Of a stretch of 12,350 nt of DNA, positions 1 through 6,796 are shown one piece after another. The position numbers and the translations under genes are program-made. The DNA is from an uncultured Acidimicrobiaceae bacterium (lineage in GTDB: Bacteria; Actinomycetota; Acidimicrobiia; Acidimicrobiales; Microtrichaceae): assembly GCA_937868025.1 (NCBI GenBank), contig CALMLJ010000106.1:1-12350 (forward strand), in the 5' to 3' direction. Position 1 is the first letter of the stretch, and the number at the start of each line of letters is the position of its first letter. The notes beneath the pieces were generated by a model. The model had not been told where the DNA came from and searched no databases. It saw only the letters and a program-made list of their open reading frames with translations.

Positions 1-661
1 ACCCCTGCAGGGTACGGATGCGGACCCCGGACTCGTGGAGCTGGGCGGCCTGGGCAATCACGCGGTCGTCGGTTTGGGCGTGACGGTCCAATACGATCAG
101 CGTCGCTCCCGACGCAGCGTGCGCGTCGATGAGCGGCGACCCTCCCGGTCGACCAGATGCTTCCTCGGTGGTGAGCGACGCGACGAGCGACGCGGCGCGT
201 TCGGGCTGCAGGCCGAGGTCGTCCAGCAGGCGCACGTGCTCAGCGTGGTCGGCCACGAGCAGCACCCGGTCCCGCCCCTCGGCCCGGCTCGTGCCGCGAC
301 GCGCCAACGCGTTCGCGATCACCTGGATCGGGATCATCGTGAGGACGGTGCCGAAGACGACGAAGCGGGGGAGGAGGCTGTCGCCGGCGACCAGCTGGAC
401 GGCGGAGACGCCGAGCGCGGCGATCAGCGCTGCGGCGAATCCGACGATCGCAGCGTCCCGGCGGTTCCGCGGCTGGTCGGGGAGGCCGAGGGCGTACGCC
501 GCCAGAGCAAGGAAGACGAGGTAGCCGCCGGCCCACACGAAGCGGGAGGATCCGGTGAAGTCGTAGTGCGGGAACGCGATGAAGCGGGCGTGGACCTTGC
601 TCAGCGCCAGAACTGCGATCGCTCCGCCGCCGATGCTCAGGATTCGAGCGAGTCGGCGCAT
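1..661 (-). CDS. Polyprenyl glycosylphosphotransferase, N-terminal part (truncated by window edge)
   Basis: Reading the minus strand from the ATG at 661-659 gives 220 residues with no stop before the window edge. About four hydrophobic membrane segments lie at residues 8-28, 42-60, 70-92 and 98-118. A soluble Rossmann-like stretch follows (RVLLVADHAEHVRLL from 132, ATLIVLD 186-192, and ESGVRIRTL at the end). This is the known N-terminal plan of exopolysaccharide-type polyprenyl-phosphate sugar transferases, which load the first sugar phosphate onto undecaprenyl phosphate at the inner membrane. The C-terminal catalytic domain that would prove it lies outside the window. The start is supported by a TAGCCT -10 box exactly 6 nt upstream. 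The lipoprotein gene upstream on the same strand ends 63 bp away. Family assignment rests on architecture and the terminal VRIRTL pattern; another membrane protein with a nucleotide-binding-like domain is possible. Confidence 0.75.
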   Translation of the reverse strand, partial: MRRLARILSIGGGAIAVLALSKVHARFIAFPHYDFTGSSRFVWAGGYLVFLALAAYALGLPDQPRNRRDAAIVGFAAALIAALGVSAVQLVAGDSLLPRFVVFGTVLTMIPIQVIANALARRGTSRAEGRDRVLLVADHAEHVRLLDDLGLQPERAASLVASLTTEEASGRPGGSPLIDAHAASGATLIVLDRHAQTDDRVIAQAAQLHESGVRIRTLQG

Positions 662-667
662 CCCTCC

Positions 668-673
668 AGGCTA
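668..673 (-). promoter_or_regulatory. Leaderless -10 box of the sugar transferase gene
   Basis: TAGCCT on the minus strand, 6 nt before the ATG at 661. It fits TANNNT, and transcription would start at or next to the start codon. GGAGGG also sits directly against the ATG, but with no spacer it cannot act as a normal ribosome binding site. Confidence 0.6.
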
Positions 674-724
674 GGGAGGGCCTCCCGGAGTTCCTCCCGT
701 CAGAGGATCCAGCGGACGCGAGGA

Positions 725-1813
725 TCAGCGCTGGAGGGGCACCAATCCTCCGTACTGGGCGGCGGTGGAGATGGCGTCGTCGTAGAGACTGCCGCCGATG
801 GCGCCCTTCTCGTTGGCCGCCTGGACGAAGCCGTCGATGTCGTGATCGGTGGCGCCGTCGGAGAGGCCGCCGACCGGGTGCATCGTCGCAGTCGGGTTGC
901 CGAGGTTGGCGCGGACCCGGTCGATGTTCTCGCGGGTGTACAGGTAGCCGTCGCGCCAGCCCGAAGCAGCCGTGCGGTTCGTCCAGTACGACATCGGCAT
1001 CCACACGTCGTAGGCGGCGCTGATCTGCTTCCAGGGGAACTGCGGCCAGTAGTTGAGGTTGAGGATCTCGGTCACGACGGGCGGGAGCACGATGGCGCTC
1101 AGGGGCATGGCCGGGTAGGTCGCGCGGAGCCAGTTCGACAGGTCGATGAGGCGTTGGTTGCGCAGGCCGAGCTCGGTCGCCGTCGACTCGATGTCGACGC
1201 CGATCCCATCGACGCCGAGGTCGGCGGTCGCCGCGAGATGGGCCTGGTCGACGGCCGGATCGGCGAACGTGGGGAGATACCAGCCGACGACGCGCATGCC
1301 CCGCTGGCGGGCCTTGTTGATGATGGACTGCAGCAGGTCACGGTCGAGGACCGGATCGGGCAGTTCGGCCTTCGCCGTCTGGATGTACAGCGTCGAGATG
1401 CCGTTGTCGGCCATTCGATCGATTCGGGAGAGCGTGAAGCTGGGAACCGCGCCGGCCTTCTTCGAGGCGACGAACGTCGGCGACCAGTCGTACACGTCGA
1501 CCCACGTGCCGGTGCCCCGCATCACCGAGGCGCGCGCCTCGGAACTGACGCGCCGCTCCGCTTCCGCAGCGGCCTGCCGGTTGGCGGCGTCGACGAAGCG
1601 GAGGTAGTCGCCGAACGTCATCGCCTTGACCCACTTGCCGTTTCGGCACTGCAGGACGTGGGTGGTGTCACGCGCCCACCCGTTGCCGGTGCACTTGCGA
1701 CCGACCTTGGTGAGCTGGCATCCCGATGCGACGAGTGCGATGAGCGCCACGATGGCGACGGCCGTCGAGCGGCGGGTCCGGATCGAACGACGGCGGTCCT
1801 GAGGAAAAATCAT
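725..1813 (-). CDS. Secreted lipoprotein with TIM-barrel glycoside-hydrolase-like domain
   Basis: A 362-residue protein. An arginine-rich n-region (7-15), a hydrophobic core (17-29) and the lipobox ASGC with Cys32 mark an exported lipoprotein anchored outside the membrane. Residues 33-63 hold a small two-cysteine module (C41, C56) ending NGKWV. From about 103 the chain reads as alternating strands and helices of a TIM barrel: TWVDVYDW, then ISTLYIQTAK (139-148), MRVVGWYLP (173-181), GVDGIGVDIES (200-210), YDVWMPMSYW (268-277) and GAIGGSLYDD (337-346). This resembles glycoside-hydrolase-like families that act on or bind polysaccharide. D207 and E209 at a strand end are plausible acidic active-site residues, but that is inference, and the substrate is unknown. 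The start is supported by TAGCCT 6 nt upstream. The sugar transferase gene follows on the same strand, which suggests a cell-surface polysaccharide context. Confidence 0.82.
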   Translation of the reverse strand: MIFPQDRRRSIRTRRSTAVAIVALIALVASGCQLTKVGRKCTGNGWARDTTHVLQCRNGKWVKAMTFGDYLRFVDAANRQAAAEAERRVSSEARASVMRGTGTWVDVYDWSPTFVASKKAGAVPSFTLSRIDRMADNGISTLYIQTAKAELPDPVLDRDLLQSIINKARQRGMRVVGWYLPTFADPAVDQAHLAATADLGVDGIGVDIESTATELGLRNQRLIDLSNWLRATYPAMPLSAIVLPPVVTEILNLNYWPQFPWKQISAAYDVWMPMSYWTNRTAASGWRDGYLYTRENIDRVRANLGNPTATMHPVGGLSDGATDHDIDGFVQAANEKGAIGGSLYDDAISTAAQYGGLVPLQR

Positions 1814-1819
1814 CCGGCA

Positions 1820-1825
1820 AGGCTA
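1820..1825 (-). promoter_or_regulatory. Leaderless -10 box of the TIM-barrel lipoprotein gene
   Basis: TAGCCT on the minus strand with a 6-nt spacer to the ATG at 1813. A GTGACC element about 16 bp further upstream could be the -35. Confidence 0.65.
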
Positions 1826-1875
1826 GGCCAAGCCGGTAATCGGTCACCCGCGGGGCAGCGATCCGTGGGTTTGGG

Positions 1876-1881
1876 TAGCGT
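1876..1881 (+). promoter_or_regulatory. Possible -10 box of the aldehyde dehydrogenase gene
   Basis: TAGCGT fits TANNNT and lies 60 bp before the GTG start, so the inverted-repeat array at 1893-1927 would fall in the 5' leader. No convincing -35 is visible and other positions are possible. Confidence 0.3.
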
Positions 1882-1892
1882 TCGCTGCAACG

Positions 1893-1927
1893 CAGCCACG
1901 GACGTGGCTGATCAGTACAGCCACGTC
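1893..1927 (+). promoter_or_regulatory. Inverted-repeat array (operator or leader hairpins) upstream of aldehyde dehydrogenase
   Basis: Three copies of one 8-bp half-site occur in alternating orientation: CAGCCACG at 1893-1900, CGTGGCTG at 1903-1910 and CAGCCACG at 1918-1925. The first two form an 18-bp dyad with a 2-bp centre. The second and third extend to perfect 10-bp arms (1901-1910 with 1918-1927) around a 7-nt loop. The middle arm can pair with either neighbour but not both. The array ends directly against the Shine-Dalgarno at 1928. It could be a DNA operator for a dimeric regulator or a pair of alternative RNA hairpins; the sequence alone does not decide. Confidence 0.6.
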
Positions 1928-1934
1928 AAGGGGG
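1928..1934 (+). promoter_or_regulatory. Shine-Dalgarno of the aldehyde dehydrogenase gene
   Basis: AAGGGGG, 7 nt before the GTG at 1942. It supports this GTG as the start and contrasts with the leaderless starts of most neighbours. Confidence 0.7.
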
Positions 1935-1941
1935 ACGTTTC

Positions 1942-3381
1942 GTGAAGAACTACGAGAACTTCTACATCGGGGGGCAGTGGGTGGCGCCGGTCACCGCCAA
2001 TGGCACCACCGACGTGATCCACTCGGCGACCGAGGAGATCATCGGTCGGGTGCCCATGGGCACGCCCGCCGACGTCGACGCCGCTGTGGCCGCCGCAACG
2101 ACGGCGTTCGAGACCTGGTCCACCACACCGGTCGATGTGCGCGCCAAGTACCTTCGCGACATCGGCGCCGCGCTGGCCGCACGATTCGAGGACATCGCGA
2201 CCACCATCCAGGGCGAGGTCGGATCGCCCAAGGGCTTCTCCGAGTTCGTACAGGCCGGCCTCTCGCTCGGCGAGTGGGAGACGTTCGCCTCGCTCATCGA
2301 GGGCTACGAGTGGGAGTCGACGCTCGGCAACAGCCTCATCGTCAAGGAACCGATCGGCGTCGTCGGCGCCATCACGCCCTGGAACTACCCGCTGTACCTG
2401 ATCATCTGCAAGGTCGGTCCGGCCCTCGCCGCCGGCTGCACCGTGGTGCTCAAGCCGTCGGAGATCACGCCGCTCAACGCCTACATCCTCGCTGAGGTCG
2501 TCCACGAGGTCGGGCTGCCCGCAGGTGTCTTCAACATGGTGATCGGCGACGGCCCCACGGTCGGTTCCGCCATCTCCAAGCACGCCGACATCGACATGGT
2601 CTCGTTCACGGGCTCCGGTCGCGCCGGCGCCCAGGTGCAGAGGGACGCTGCCGACACGGTCAAGCGCGTCGGTCTCGAGCTCGGCGGCAAGTCGGCCAAC
2701 GTCGTGCTCGACGACGCCGATCCCACCGCCGTGGCGATGGGCGCCGTCTTCGGCGCCTTCATCAACTCGGGCCAGACCTGCTCGGCGCTGACCCGCGTGC
2801 TCATTCCCGCCTCCCGTGAGCAGGAGTACACCGACGCCATCGTCGCCGAGGCATCGCTCGTGCGCCTGGTCGACCCCCACGCCGACGAGCCCGATCTGTT
2901 CCACTCCCTCGGCCCCCTGTCGTCCAAGGCGCACCAGGAGCGGGTCCGCTCGTACATTCAGAAGGGCATCGACGAGGGAGCCACCCTCCTCGTCGGCGGT
3001 CCCGAGCAGCCCGAGGACAAGGAGATCGGCTTCTACGTGAAGCCGACCGTGTTCGGTGGCGTGACCCCCGACATGTCGATCGCCCAGGAGGAGATCTTCG
3101 GCCCGGTGCTGTCGATCATCACCTACACCGACGACGACGACGCCGTCCGCATCGCGAACGGCACCATCTACGGCCTCTCCGGCGGCGTGCAGTCGGCCGA
3201 CCTCGAGCGCGCCAAGGGCATCGCCCGTCGCATGCGCACGGGTCAGGTCGACATCAACGGCGCCGCCTTCAACGGCGTGGCCCCGTTCGGTGGCTACAAG
3301 CAGTCGGGCAACACCCGCGAGCGGGGCCAGTACGGGCTCGAGGAGTTCCTCGAGACCAAGGCGATCCAGCTCCCGGGCTGA
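1942..3381 (+). CDS. Aldehyde dehydrogenase family protein (NAD(P)-dependent)
   Basis: A 479-residue cytoplasmic enzyme of the classical ALDH superfamily, oxidising an aldehyde to its acid with NAD(P)+. The key residues are present: N148 in TPWNYP stabilises the thiohemiacetal, K171 in KPSE is in the cofactor site, FTGSG (222-226) is the Rossmann loop, E246 in LELGGK is the general base, C280 in NSGQTC is the nucleophile, and EEIFGPV (383-389) is the second cofactor motif. The length is typical. It starts with GTG behind a strong Shine-Dalgarno. The physiological aldehyde cannot be read from the sequence; related actinobacterial enzymes are annotated simply as ALDH or betaine-aldehyde-dehydrogenase-like. 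It stands alone on this strand, divergent from the lipoprotein gene across 128 bp and convergent with the amidase across 27 bp. The inverted-repeat array just upstream suggests specific regulation. Confidence 0.95.
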   Translation: MKNYENFYIGGQWVAPVTANGTTDVIHSATEEIIGRVPMGTPADVDAAVAAATTAFETWSTTPVDVRAKYLRDIGAALAARFEDIATTIQGEVGSPKGFSEFVQAGLSLGEWETFASLIEGYEWESTLGNSLIVKEPIGVVGAITPWNYPLYLIICKVGPALAAGCTVVLKPSEITPLNAYILAEVVHEVGLPAGVFNMVIGDGPTVGSAISKHADIDMVSFTGSGRAGAQVQRDAADTVKRVGLELGGKSANVVLDDADPTAVAMGAVFGAFINSGQTCSALTRVLIPASREQEYTDAIVAEASLVRLVDPHADEPDLFHSLGPLSSKAHQERVRSYIQKGIDEGATLLVGGPEQPEDKEIGFYVKPTVFGGVTPDMSIAQEEIFGPVLSIITYTDDDDAVRIANGTIYGLSGGVQSADLERAKGIARRMRTGQVDINGAAFNGVAPFGGYKQSGNTRERGQYGLEEFLETKAIQLPG

Positions 3382-3408
3382 CCTCTCACATCAACCGACG
3401 CGGACCGA

Positions 3409-4872
3409 TCAGGCCGCCGACACCGTGGGCACACGTTGTGCCCACGGTGCGGCGGCCTCGATCTGTCCGGCGACTCGGAACAGCACGTCCTCACGCCCGT
3501 AGCCGGCCACGAGTTGTGTGCCGATCGGCAACCCGGTCGAGCTCGTCGCCAACGGCAACGACATCGCCGGCTGCCCCGTCGCGTTGAACTGGGCGGTGAA
3601 CGGGATCAGCTCGGCGACACGGAGCGACGCGAGGTCGACGTCGTCGGCGGTCGCCACGAGGTGGCCGATCTCGGGCGGAGGCGCGGCCAGTGTCGGGGTC
3701 AGCAGCAGGTCGAACCCGCCGTGGCCATCGGCGCCGCTCCACCACGACGCCATGCGGCGCCCGTAGGCATGGACCTGCTCGATCGCCGCGAGATAGTCGG
3801 CACCGGCGAGCTTCGCTCCGGCCAGGCCGCTCGACCAGTTCGCTGGCTCCAGGTCGTCGGCCGTGAGTGGGCGCCCGGCGAGCTCTTCGAGGATCGCGAC
3901 CTGGCGTGACATCGCCACGGAGAGCACAGTGATGAACGGACCCATGAACGCCCCCTCGCCGAGGGCCGCCGGGTTGGCGTCACGAACCACCTCATGGCCC
4001 AGGCTCTCGAGCAGGTCAGCGGTCGCGTGGGCGGCGGCAACGCACTCGGGGTCGGTCGTCATCGACGAGAACACGTGCTCGGTGCGAACACCGACGCGGA
4101 GCCGGCCCGGGTCCCTGCCCACCTCGTCGAGGTATGGGCCCGACGGCGGCGGCGCGGTGTAGGGATCACCGGGTTCCCAGCCGGCGACGAGATCGAGGAA
4201 CGCAGCCGAGTCGCGGACGCTGATGCTGACGCAGCCATCGGTCGACGCCCCACCCCACCCCTCACCGGCCTGTGGGCCGCGGCTGATGCGCCCGCGGGAC
4301 GGCTTCAGACCGAACAACCCACATTCGCTCGCCGGGATGCGGATGGATCCGCCACCGTCGGAGGCATGCGCGACCGGCACCATCCGTGCAGCGACGGCTG
4401 CCGCCGAGCCACCCGATGAGCCACCCGACGAATGATCGAGGTTCCAGGGGTTCCTCGTCGCGCCGTAGGCGAGGGGCTCGGTCGTGCAGGTCGACCCGAA
4501 CTCGGGGGTGTTCGTCCGGCCGAGCACCACGAACCCGGCTCGACGGAGCCGATGCACCAGGTGGCTGTCGGCCTCGGCGCGGTACCCGATCGCCTTCAGC
4601 AGCGCCGAGCCAGCGTGCTGCGGCTCGCCGGCCATGGCCGCACCGAGGTCCTTCAGCAGGATCGGGACACCCCGGAACGGGCCATCGGGAAGGGTGCCGG
4701 CCGCCTCGTCGACCGCAGCGTCGAACCGCTCGGTGATCACGGCGTTCAGATGGGGGTTCGTGGCCTCGATGCGCTCGATGGCCGCTGCGACGAGTTCTGA
4801 AGGAGATGCGGCCCCGGTGCGAACCAGGTCGGCCTGGGCAGTTGCGTCGAGCGTGGCGAGATCATGATTCAT
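3409..4872 (-). CDS. Amidase-signature family hydrolase
   Basis: A 487-residue member of the amidase signature family, which hydrolyses C-N amide bonds (or acts in GatA-type complexes) in the cytoplasm. The Ser-cisSer-Lys triad is intact: K74 in LLKD, S152 in GGSSGGS and nucleophile S176 in DGGGSIRIP. The 24-residue spacing between the two serines is as in the family. [11 protein letters not shown] (187-197) is the usual segment after the nucleophile. No gatB or gatC lies nearby, so a stand-alone amidase of unknown substrate is more likely than GatA. The frame stays open upstream to 5634, but that stretch is antisense to the ABC exporter. The ATG at 4872 is chosen because it has a TAGGTT box 7 nt upstream and gives the family's normal length and N-terminus. 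A strong hairpin lies inside its final codons. Confidence 0.93.
   Translation of the reverse strand: MNHDLATLDATAQADLVRTGAASPSELVAAAIERIEATNPHLNAVITERFDAAVDEAAGTLPDGPFRGVPILLKDLGAAMAGEPQHAGSALLKAIGYRAEADSHLVHRLRRAGFVVLGRTNTPEFGSTCTTEPLAYGATRNPWNLDHSSGGSSGGSAAAVAARMVPVAHASDGGGSIRIPASECGLFGLKPSRGRISRGPQAGEGWGGASTDGCVSISVRDSAAFLDLVAGWEPGDPYTAPPPSGPYLDEVGRDPGRLRVGVRTEHVFSSMTTDPECVAAAHATADLLESLGHEVVRDANPAALGEGAFMGPFITVLSVAMSRQVAILEELAGRPLTADDLEPANWSSGLAGAKLAGADYLAAIEQVHAYGRRMASWWSGADGHGGFDLLLTPTLAAPPPEIGHLVATADDVDLASLRVAELIPFTAQFNATGQPAMSLPLATSSTGLPIGTQLVAGYGREDVLFRVAGQIEAAAPWAQRVPTVSAA
3412..3457. terminator. Probable bidirectional terminator hairpin inside the amidase 3' end
   Basis: A 13-bp perfect stem (3421-3433 with 3437-3449) has a 3-nt loop. 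After a 2-versus-1 nt bulge it continues with a further 7 bp, GGCCGCC with GGCGGCC. It lies within the last 16 codons of the amidase, 31 nt past the aldehyde dehydrogenase stop. There is no U-tract, which is common in high-GC actinobacteria. Its place between convergent genes suggests termination in both directions. Confidence 0.65.
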
Positions 4873-4879
4873 CACGCGA

Positions 4880-4885
4880 AACCTA
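4880..4885 (-). promoter_or_regulatory. Leaderless -10 box of the amidase gene
   Basis: TAGGTT on the minus strand, 7 nt before the ATG at 4872. It lies 26 bp from the opposing -10 box of the ABC exporter operon, so the two -35 regions must overlap. Confidence 0.6.
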
Positions 4886-4911
4886 CTGGTCCGGGGGATA
4901 CCGGGCTCGGG

Positions 4912-4917
4912 TAGCCT
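4912..4917 (+). promoter_or_regulatory. -10 box of the ABC exporter operon
   Basis: TAGCCT, the same hexamer as at three other genes here, but 10 nt before the ATG at 4928. The transcript would be leaderless or carry only a few leader nucleotides. Confidence 0.5.
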
Positions 4918-4927
4918 CGCCCACCTG

Positions 4928-6796
4928 ATGGGGAGGGGGACGATCGACGAGGACGAGCGGGGCGGAGCTGCCGGGTCGAACGTCGCGAGCGTGAACCGTC
5001 GGGGTGCGGCGTTGGTCGCCCGTTTCATCCGCACGCACCCGACGCCGATGGCAGTCTCGGTGATCGGCGCCGTGATGTTCGCGGCCGCTGCCGTCGGTGC
5101 GACGGTCGCCGTTGGCCGCGTCACCGACTCGGTGATCATCCCGGCCTTCTCCGGTGGGGTGAAGAGCTCGACGCTGTGGGCCGGCGTCGCGCTGATCTTC
5201 GTGGTCGGCGTCGTGCGCGGGCTGTCGGTCGTGGTGCGGCGGTACTTCGCGGCGATGCTCGAGGCGCGGATGCAGGCGACACTTCGACGCGGCGTCGTCG
5301 ACAAGTACCTGTCCGCCCCATTGTCGTTCCACCACTCCCGCCCGACCGGTGAACTGCTCGCCCACGCCGACGCGGACGTCACCGGCACGACGATGCTCAT
5401 CAAACCGTTGCCGTTCAGCATCGGGGTGTTCGCGCTCGTGTTCTTCGCCCTGATCAGCCTGATCGCCGTCGACTGGACCTTCACGCTCATCGCCATCGCG
5501 TTGTTCCCCTTGCTGACGCTCCTCAACAAGGCGTACGCGAAGCGGGCGGAGGTGCCGTCGGCGCTGGTGCAGCAACGACTCGGCGACGTGTCCGCGGTGG
5601 CGCACGAGAGCTTCGACGGCGCTCTGGTGATCAAGACCCTCGGACTCGGAACCCAGGAGGCCGCCCGCTTCGCCGTCGCGGCGGATCGCCTCCGTCAGCA
5701 GCGACTCGTGGTCGGCCGTCTGCGGGCGACCTTCGAACCGGTCCTCGACGTGCTGCCCAACATCGGCACGATCGTGCTGTTCCTCGTCGGCGCCTGGCGG
5801 ATCGACTCCGGCGCCGTCACCCCGGGCGACCTCGTCCAGGCCGCGTCCCTGTTCTCGATCCTCGCCTTCCCGATGCGGGTGCTCGGGTTCTTCCTCGAGG
5901 AGCTCCCGCGAGCGGTCGTGTCCGTCGAGCGCGTCGACGCCGTGCTGGCGGCGGAGGACGCGACCGGAGGCGTGCCGGGGGTGCGTCCCCCGAGCGGGGA
6001 CGCGCCCGTCGGCCTCGCGTTCGAGGACGTCTGGTTCCGCTACGACGACGTCGACGTGCTCCGCGGCGTCTCCTTCGAGGTCCACCCCGGCGAGACCGTC
6101 GCGCTGGTGGGTTCGACGGGGTCGGGCAAGTCGACGATCAACCAGCTGCTCGTCCGCCTCCTCGACGCCCACACGGGCACGATCACGCTGGGCGGAGTGC
6201 CCGTCTCCGACCTCGACCCGGAGTCGGTCGTCGACCTCGTGTCACTCGTCTTCCAGGAGTCGTTCCTCTTCGCTGCCAGCGTTCGCGACAACATCATCCT
6301 GGGTGCCGGAACCGAGACCGATACTGCATCAGCTGACGGCGGACCCATCGAGCTCTCCGCCGACGACGAACGCCGACTCGTCGAGGCGGCCGACACCGCT
6401 CGCGTCCTACGGTTCATCGATCGGCTGGCCGACGGCTGGGACACCGTGCTGGGAGAACGCGGCGTGACCCTGTCGGGCGGTCAGCGTCAACGCGTCGCCC
6501 TCGCCCGTGCGCTGATGCGACGGCCCCGCGTCCTCCTCCTCGACGACGCGACGTCCGCCGTCGACCCGACCATCGAGGCCGAGATCCTGGCGGGCCTCCG
6601 CCAGGCCGAGGCGACGCTGCTGATCGTCGCCCATCGGCTCTCGACCATCGCCCTGGCCGACCGCGTGATCTATCTCGACGACGGCGTCATTGCAGGAACG
6701 GGCACGCATGCCGAGCTGCTCGCCATTCCCGGGTACGCCTCACTCGTGCACGCGTACGAGACCGAACCGGAGGACGAAGGGTGCGACCATGAGTGA
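4928..6796 (+). CDS. ABC exporter half-transporter, degenerate-site subunit
   Basis: A 622-residue fused membrane and ATPase half-exporter. A polar N-terminus of about 25 residues is followed by a type-I exporter membrane domain, with hydrophobic segments near 41-62, 83-103, 160-198 and 277-317. The nucleotide-binding domain starts near 363. Motifs are Walker A GSTGSGKST (395-403), Q-loop Q443, signature LSGGQ (515-519), Walker B VLLLDD (535-540), D-loop SAVD (543-546) and switch H569. The catalytic Glu after Walker B is replaced by Asp540, while the signature is canonical. This marks one half of an asymmetric heterodimer. The partner is the next gene, which overlaps it by 8 nt. The cargo is unknown; lipids, drugs or peptides are all possible for this family. 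A GTG at 4991 is an alternative start that would remove the polar tail. Confidence 0.92.
   Translation: MGRGTIDEDERGGAAGSNVASVNRRGAALVARFIRTHPTPMAVSVIGAVMFAAAAVGATVAVGRVTDSVIIPAFSGGVKSSTLWAGVALIFVVGVVRGLSVVVRRYFAAMLEARMQATLRRGVVDKYLSAPLSFHHSRPTGELLAHADADVTGTTMLIKPLPFSIGVFALVFFALISLIAVDWTFTLIAIALFPLLTLLNKAYAKRAEVPSALVQQRLGDVSAVAHESFDGALVIKTLGLGTQEAARFAVAADRLRQQRLVVGRLRATFEPVLDVLPNIGTIVLFLVGAWRIDSGAVTPGDLVQAASLFSILAFPMRVLGFFLEELPRAVVSVERVDAVLAAEDATGGVPGVRPPSGDAPVGLAFEDVWFRYDDVDVLRGVSFEVHPGETVALVGSTGSGKSTINQLLVRLLDAHTGTITLGGVPVSDLDPESVVDLVSLVFQESFLFAASVRDNIILGAGTETDTASADGGPIELSADDERRLVEAADTARVLRFIDRLADGWDTVLGERGVTLSGGQRQRVALARALMRRPRVLLLDDATSAVDPTIEAEILAGLRQAEATLLIVAHRLSTIALADRVIYLDDGVIAGTGTHAELLAIPGYASLVHAYETEPEDEGCDHE

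Noticed and set aside
662..680. CCCTCC/GGAGGG hairpin before the sugar transferase start
   Set aside because: Only 6 bp, and it overlaps the -10 box and spacer; more likely a by-product of G/C-rich composition than a regulatory structure.
240..1004. Minus-strand 254-codon frame overlapping the sugar transferase and lipoprotein genes
   Set aside because: Extremely Arg/Pro-rich and in another frame of the same strand; the frame beginning at 661 gives clear membrane segments instead.
35..1945. A 636-codon plus-strand open frame across the sugar transferase and lipoprotein genes
   Set aside because: Its product is Arg/Gly/Asp-rich low-complexity with no domain. It is antisense to two minus-strand genes that have signal peptide, membrane segments, fold pattern and promoters. 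This is a typical high-GC shadow.
3409..4872. Amidase as GatA of the Glu-tRNA(Gln) amidotransferase
   Set aside because: No gatB or gatC nearby and no GatA-specific feature that I can point to; a stand-alone amidase is the more cautious call.
4873..5634. N-terminal extension of the amidase frame to 741 codons
   Set aside because: The extra 254 residues are Ser/Thr/Arg-rich with no domain and lie antisense to the ABC exporter. The ATG at 4872 has a promoter at the right distance and gives normal amidase length.
4883..6172. A 429-codon minus-strand frame antisense to the first ABC gene
   Set aside because: Composition is Arg/Asp/Glu/His-rich shadow of the ABC reading frame, with no recognisable motif.
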